Origin: Arabidopsis thaliana
Lineage: Eukaryota > Streptophyta > Magnoliopsida > Brassicales > Brassicaceae
Length of the DNA: 64,000 nucleotides
Reading direction: 5' to 3'
NCBI RefSeq assembly: GCF_000001735.4
Contig: NC_003070.9
Location: 9,982,001-10,046,000, forward strand
Shown: positions 59,838 through 64,000 of the stretch, one piece after another
Layout: every line of letters begins with the position of its first letter
Position numbering within the stretch: position 1 is the stretch's first letter
Translations under genes and position numbers: made by a program
The notes under the pieces: generated by a model
The model's input: only the letters and a program-made list of their open reading frames with translations
Told to the model about the DNA's origin: nothing
Databases searched by the model: none

Positions 59838-62112
59838 TCAGTTGTTCATCAAAGAATTCTGTGTGTTCTTAATTTCAGAGCTGAGGCAAGACCAATCGAA
59901 AGGAGGAATCGCATAAGGTCCCTTAAGTATACCCTCAGCCATCAATCTATATGCAGCTTCAGTCATATGAACACCATCCCAACTCACATACTTTGAAGGA
60001 TCGTCACAACATTCAGGTACTTGAGTCCCACGTTTCCTACCTAATGTGAAGTTAAACGGTCCTCCTAAAGCGCAGCAAGCCGGCAAGGGTCTGCTTATGA
60101 ACCCTGATTTGATAATTAGAAACAGTTAATCAATGAAATTCTTTGTTTGGGTTTAGTAGAAGGATGAAAAAGTCTAACCGAATTTGGCTGGTTCTTGGGC
60201 AAGACGCAACAGTGTGTTGTAGTAGTCAGCGTATATGATGTTGACATGAGGGTACAACTTCTGAAGTCTGTTGAGTTCTGCTTGAAGCTGCTCGTCGTGG
60301 TATTCTGAAAACTTGTTCAGCCATTTCAAACATCCTGTTAGAGGATCATATTCTTCTATGTTTGATGTTTGATATAAACTCAAATAGGCTACTGAGCATC
60401 CGAGCGGGAACTCTCCGGGCACCAGAAATGTTTTCCCCCCCATACCAATCAACTCCTGTATATTTTATGCTTTCAAATATTAATATTTAGTTGGACTGCT
60501 ATATTCAAAAGAGAAGTGTTTACCGTGATTGCAGAAGAGATAGTTTCAATAACAAGCGGAACCAGCTCTTTGATCTCTTCAATGTTTTTGCCCACAAAGA
60601 ATGCGTAGTTATAGTCATTCCCTCCAATTTCTCCCATGAGAATCAAAGAATTTTCTATCATATCTCTGCAGTCTAAAAAAACAAGATTCCAAAGTAAGCC
60701 ATTGTTTTACAAGTGAGCTTGATTCATTGCGTGTTGGAGTTTAACAGAATAACGGGTAGGATCTCTAAGCACATCTCAAAACAGAACCTTTTTCCCACTT
60801 TTGTTTTGACTTTCTACTTCTTAACCAAAAGATGAATACTAGGTCTATAGCTAGAACCTTTAAAAGAATAATCAAAAATGCTCCAATCATTGCCTTTCAA
60901 ATACTAGTCCATGAGGCTAATATTAAGGTGAAGTGGAACATTTCATAACTTTTAGTACGATATGATGGGAGCCTAAGAAATCAGATTTGATGTTCTTATC
61001 ATGTAAAACAGGAAACACATAAGTTAGGCAAAGTAGATCTTCCAAACCTGAAGGAGAGACACATAAGTTAGGCAAACTCTCCTTGAAGCTACTAAGCTGT
61101 ACGGCTAAACTAACGTTGGTGTAAGGAAAATGAATGCCTCTCTCTTCAAGAAAGGAACGTTCCAGTGCCGTTGCTCCTCCAACCGCAAAATTAACTCCTT
61201 TCTCAAAATTTGCATTTTGAGATCCGTAAAAAGGAGGCACAAGCGGAAAACCCAAAAATTCAGCTGTGAACAGAACCAAAGAAAAGAACTATAAGTTGAG
61301 AAATCATCAATAAGGCTTCTCTGTATTTATTTAGATGATCCTAGGTTTTCAACAATCAAACTTGTTACTCAAGCAAAAGCATCAAGAAGAAGAAGAAGTT
61401 AAAGGAAGAGTTACACACAAGCAATAAGACAGGGGAAGAGTTACATAAGAAAGAGCCAAAGATCTTTTGGTTTCTTCTCACAAAATTTTCAACATGAAGC
61501 AAAAAACATTTATCCACTGTAATACGTATCACACATACTACAGAGCTAATTGCGTGGTAGGTGTTTAGATTAACAACAAACTACATAATTTCCACGTGCT
61601 TATACATTAAAATCAATTATTCATATGTGTTTTTGTAAGAAGGGTGAAACCAAAATAGAGAAAGTCTATGGAGCTAGACTTGAACAGGTCATGCTAATCC
61701 AAAATAGTACATGCTCCCAACTTTTTGGAACTATTTTTGTGTGGATGTAATTATTTCAGGAAAGTCTCTGGTCGTACCGTATTAACTAAGATCTGAATCT
61801 CTACCTTCGTACACACTCTCTCACTCACACTTCAACTAAAGAAAACGTACCAATGAAATCGATGATGAGGCGGCCGTTTGAGAAACGGCCGGTCGGATGG
61901 TGGAAGAAGGTTTCTCCGTACGGTAGAAACGCGACCTTAGGGAGATTGGTAGGATCGGAGAGGGCGAGCAAGTTTCCAGTGTCGGCAATAGAATCGCCGA
62001 AACTAATGATCGATTTGAAATTATGGCACTGTGGCTCCGAGTTCACAGTAGTGAGACAAAAAGTAGATAGAATTAGAAAGAAGCTCACCAGCTTCATGAA
62101 CAGAGTAGCCAT
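59838..62112 (-). CDS. GDSL-type esterase/lipase (first of a tandem pair)
   Basis: Five exons, 62112-61851, 61263-61048, 60672-60524, 60455-60179 and 60103-59838, give 389 aa. A signal peptide ([20 protein letters not shown]) precedes block [12 protein letters not shown] with the nucleophilic Ser. Block II Gly lies in [10 protein letters not shown], block III is [10 protein letters not shown] and block V is [11 protein letters not shown], giving the catalytic Asp and His. All SGNH residues are present. Plant GDSL lipases are secreted hydrolases of acyl esters in cell wall, cutin or defence; the substrate here is unknown. The intron positions are the five-exon pattern of the family. Recalled as At1g28570. 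Confidence 0.92.
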
Positions 62113-62602
62113 GAGTGGTGGCCTAGAGGTTAGAAACTTTTCAAAATGACTTTTTGGAAAGAGCCACTATTCGCTCGGAGACAATAAAGTCCAAAAAAAA
62201 CAAAGATCAATTATTAGATGCAATAGAGACTAGACAGGGTATCTTTATGTGGTTTAGGGATGGGCACAAATGAGAGCATGATTGTCTCTTTCTCATTTTT
62301 GCCATTTTCCAAACTGAATCAACAAATGTTCACTTGGCTAAATAATTTGTTTTTGCCATTTTCCAAATTGAATCAACAAATATTCCAATTTATCTCCAAG
62401 TTTTCAATGCCGTTGCCGGTTACTTACTCTCTATATGGAGTGGAGTATACATGAACATGATACCCTTTTAAATTATTTCACATAACAACATGATACAATA
62501 CATGAACATGATCCAAGACAATACTAAGGAACATACATGTTTTTATCAGTATCCTTTTCTCAATTTTTTGACCAACTTGTATCAGTTTCTCATCAAAGAA
62601 TT
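62113..62602. other. Intergenic region between tandem GDSL genes, with a 54-bp repeat
   Basis: The sequence TTTTTGCCATTTTCCAAA starts at 62296 and again at 62350, part of an imperfect 54-bp direct repeat. Bases 62500-62602 resemble the 3' flank of the other GDSL gene, showing that the duplication included the 3' UTR. Confidence 0.7.
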
Positions 62603-63846
62603 CTATGTGTCAGATGACCCACTGTTCTTAACTCCAGAGCTACGGCAAGACCAATCAAAAGGAGGAATCGCATACGGTCCATTTAGTATACCCTCAGCCA
62701 TCAATCTGTACGCAGCCTCAGTCATATGAACACCGTCCCAAGCCACATACTTTGAAGGATCATCACAACTTTCAACTATATCAGTCCCACATTTCCTACC
62801 TACGGTATAGTTGTACGGTCCTCCTGCGCCGCAACAAGCGGACAAAGGTCTGTTCATGAATCCTGATTGCATAATTAACTCAATATTTAGCAAACTGATC
62901 AATGTACTTGTTTGTTTAGGTTCAGTAAAACGATCAAGAAGTCTAACCGAATTTGGCTGGTTCTTGATAAAGGTGAAACAGCGCGTTGTAGTAGTCAGCG
63001 TATATGATGTTAACATGAGGGTACAACTTCTGGAGTCTGTTGAGTTCTGCTCTAAGCTGCTCACCATGGTTTTCACCAAACTTGTTCAGCCATTTCAAAC
63101 ATCCTGTTAAAGGATCGTATTCTTCCATGTTTGATGTTTGATGTGATGTCAAATACAATACTGAGCATCCGACTGGGAACTCTCCGGGCACCAAAAATGT
63201 TCTTCCCCCCATACCGATCAACTCCTGTGCTATCGAATATTCGTTGTTCACAGAGAAGATCAAGAACTTGATGAGATATTAAGAAAGATAAATGTTTACC
63301 GTGATTGCAGAAGAAATAGTAGTGATCACCAGGGGCATCAGCTCCTTGATCTCTTCAATGCCTTTGTCCACGAAGAACGCGTAGTTATAGTCATTCCCTC
63401 CAATTTCCCCCATGAGAATCAAAGCATTTTCTATCATATCTCTACAGTCTAAAACAAGAATATAAAGTAAGCCATTATATACAATAAGTGATATCACTAA
63501 GCATAACCAAAAACAGAACGAATGTTTTTTTTTTTTGAAGAGCAACCGCACTAGAAATCAGAATTGATATCCTAACCATAGATAACAGTAAACACTATAA
63601 AACAAAAAAGAAATAGTTAATCATCCCAACCTGAAGGAGAGCCACATATGCTAGGTAAACTCTCCTTGAAGCTATTAAGCTGAACGCCTAAACTCACATT
63701 AGTGTAAGGAAAATGAATTCCTCTGTCTTCAAGAAAGGAACGTTCCAAAGCGGTTGCTCCCCCTACCGCGAAATTAACTCCCTTTTCAAAGTTTGCATTA
63801 TGAGATCCATAGAATGGAGGCACAAGCGGTAAACCCAAGAATTCAG
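62603..63846 (-). CDS. GDSL-type esterase/lipase, second tandem copy, 5' exon outside window
   Basis: Exons 2-5 are seen at 63846-63631, 63448-63300, 63224-62948 and 62862-62603. Exon 1 with signal peptide and the GDS serine block lies beyond the right edge; 63847-64000 is the end of intron 1. The protein is very similar to the neighbour, with the same exon lengths except the last. [20 protein letters not shown] and [11 protein letters not shown] are intact. Its C-terminus differs ([12 protein letters not shown]). It is a tandem paralogue, probably one of a larger array. Recalled as At1g28580. Confidence 0.92.
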
Positions 63847-64000
63847 CTGTGAACAGAACCAAAGAAAAGAACATGAACTAAGAGCTGTAACTTACAGCCT
63901 GTAAGTTGGTCATAAAGACTTAACCACACTTAATGGTTCTGTATTTAGATGATTTCAGGTTTTACACAATCAAACTTGGTAATCAAGTAAAACCATAAAG

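Overview
The window is nuclear DNA from a Brassicaceae plant, almost certainly Arabidopsis thaliana chromosome 1. The base is AT-rich, genes are compact with short GT-AG introns, and protein after protein is recognisable from Arabidopsis in the order I remember for roughly At1g28420 to At1g28580. Locus names and gene symbols are from memory and could not be looked up. Exon boundaries were placed by hand from splice sites, reading-frame phase and family knowledge; every joined CDS given here closes in frame.

Layout: 1-5460 (+) is the 3' half of a DDT/HARE-HTH/WHIM homeobox-type chromatin protein (RLT1/HB-1). 5.7-10.9 kb has no gene; it holds a SINE-like relic and a short direct repeat. 10986-12642 (-) is a cytochrome P450 (CYP705A family). 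14914-18171 (+) is an LRR receptor kinase (HSL1). 20.7-25.1 kb is a direct tandem duplication of about 2.1-2.2 kb; each copy carries a dead LINE 3' end and one type I MADS-box gene (AGL58, AGL59). 25.5-26.8 kb is another dead LINE, split by a small hairpin-rich element. 28259-29867 (+) is a NAC factor (NAC010/SND3). 31634-32047 (-) is a CC-type glutaredoxin (GRX480/GRXC9) with as-1-like elements upstream. 34433-35842 (+) is the Qc-SNARE SYP61. 36691-38350 (+) is a UPF0725/DUF626 protein, followed by a rearranged copy of a piece of SYP61. 39.3-40.05 kb looks like a Helitron inside a hAT-like element. 42036-43939 (+) is an OPA3-like protein. 47713-49479 (+) is VOZ1. 50127-53496 (-) is a plant protein of unknown function with a likely transit peptide. 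It is head-to-head with a 103-aa membrane protein (53696-54007, +). 54966-55698 (-) is a RABA1-type GTPase, 56197-58744 (-) the SNAP50-like SRD2, and 59838-62112 and 62603 to the window edge (-) are two tandem GDSL esterase/lipase genes.

There is no operon-like logic. These are independent plant genes (chromatin remodelling, peptide signalling, redox and defence control, vesicle traffic, snRNA transcription), with local tandem duplications and transposon debris between them. I found no clear candidate for a wholly undescribed system. The most interesting points are structural: the LINE-plus-MADS tandem duplication, the SYP61 fragment copied behind the DUF626 gene, the nested transposons, a GC-AG intron and a 30-bp coding repeat in SRD2, a pure (CT)39 tract next to a splice donor, and an orphan reading frame near 41.2-41.5 kb.
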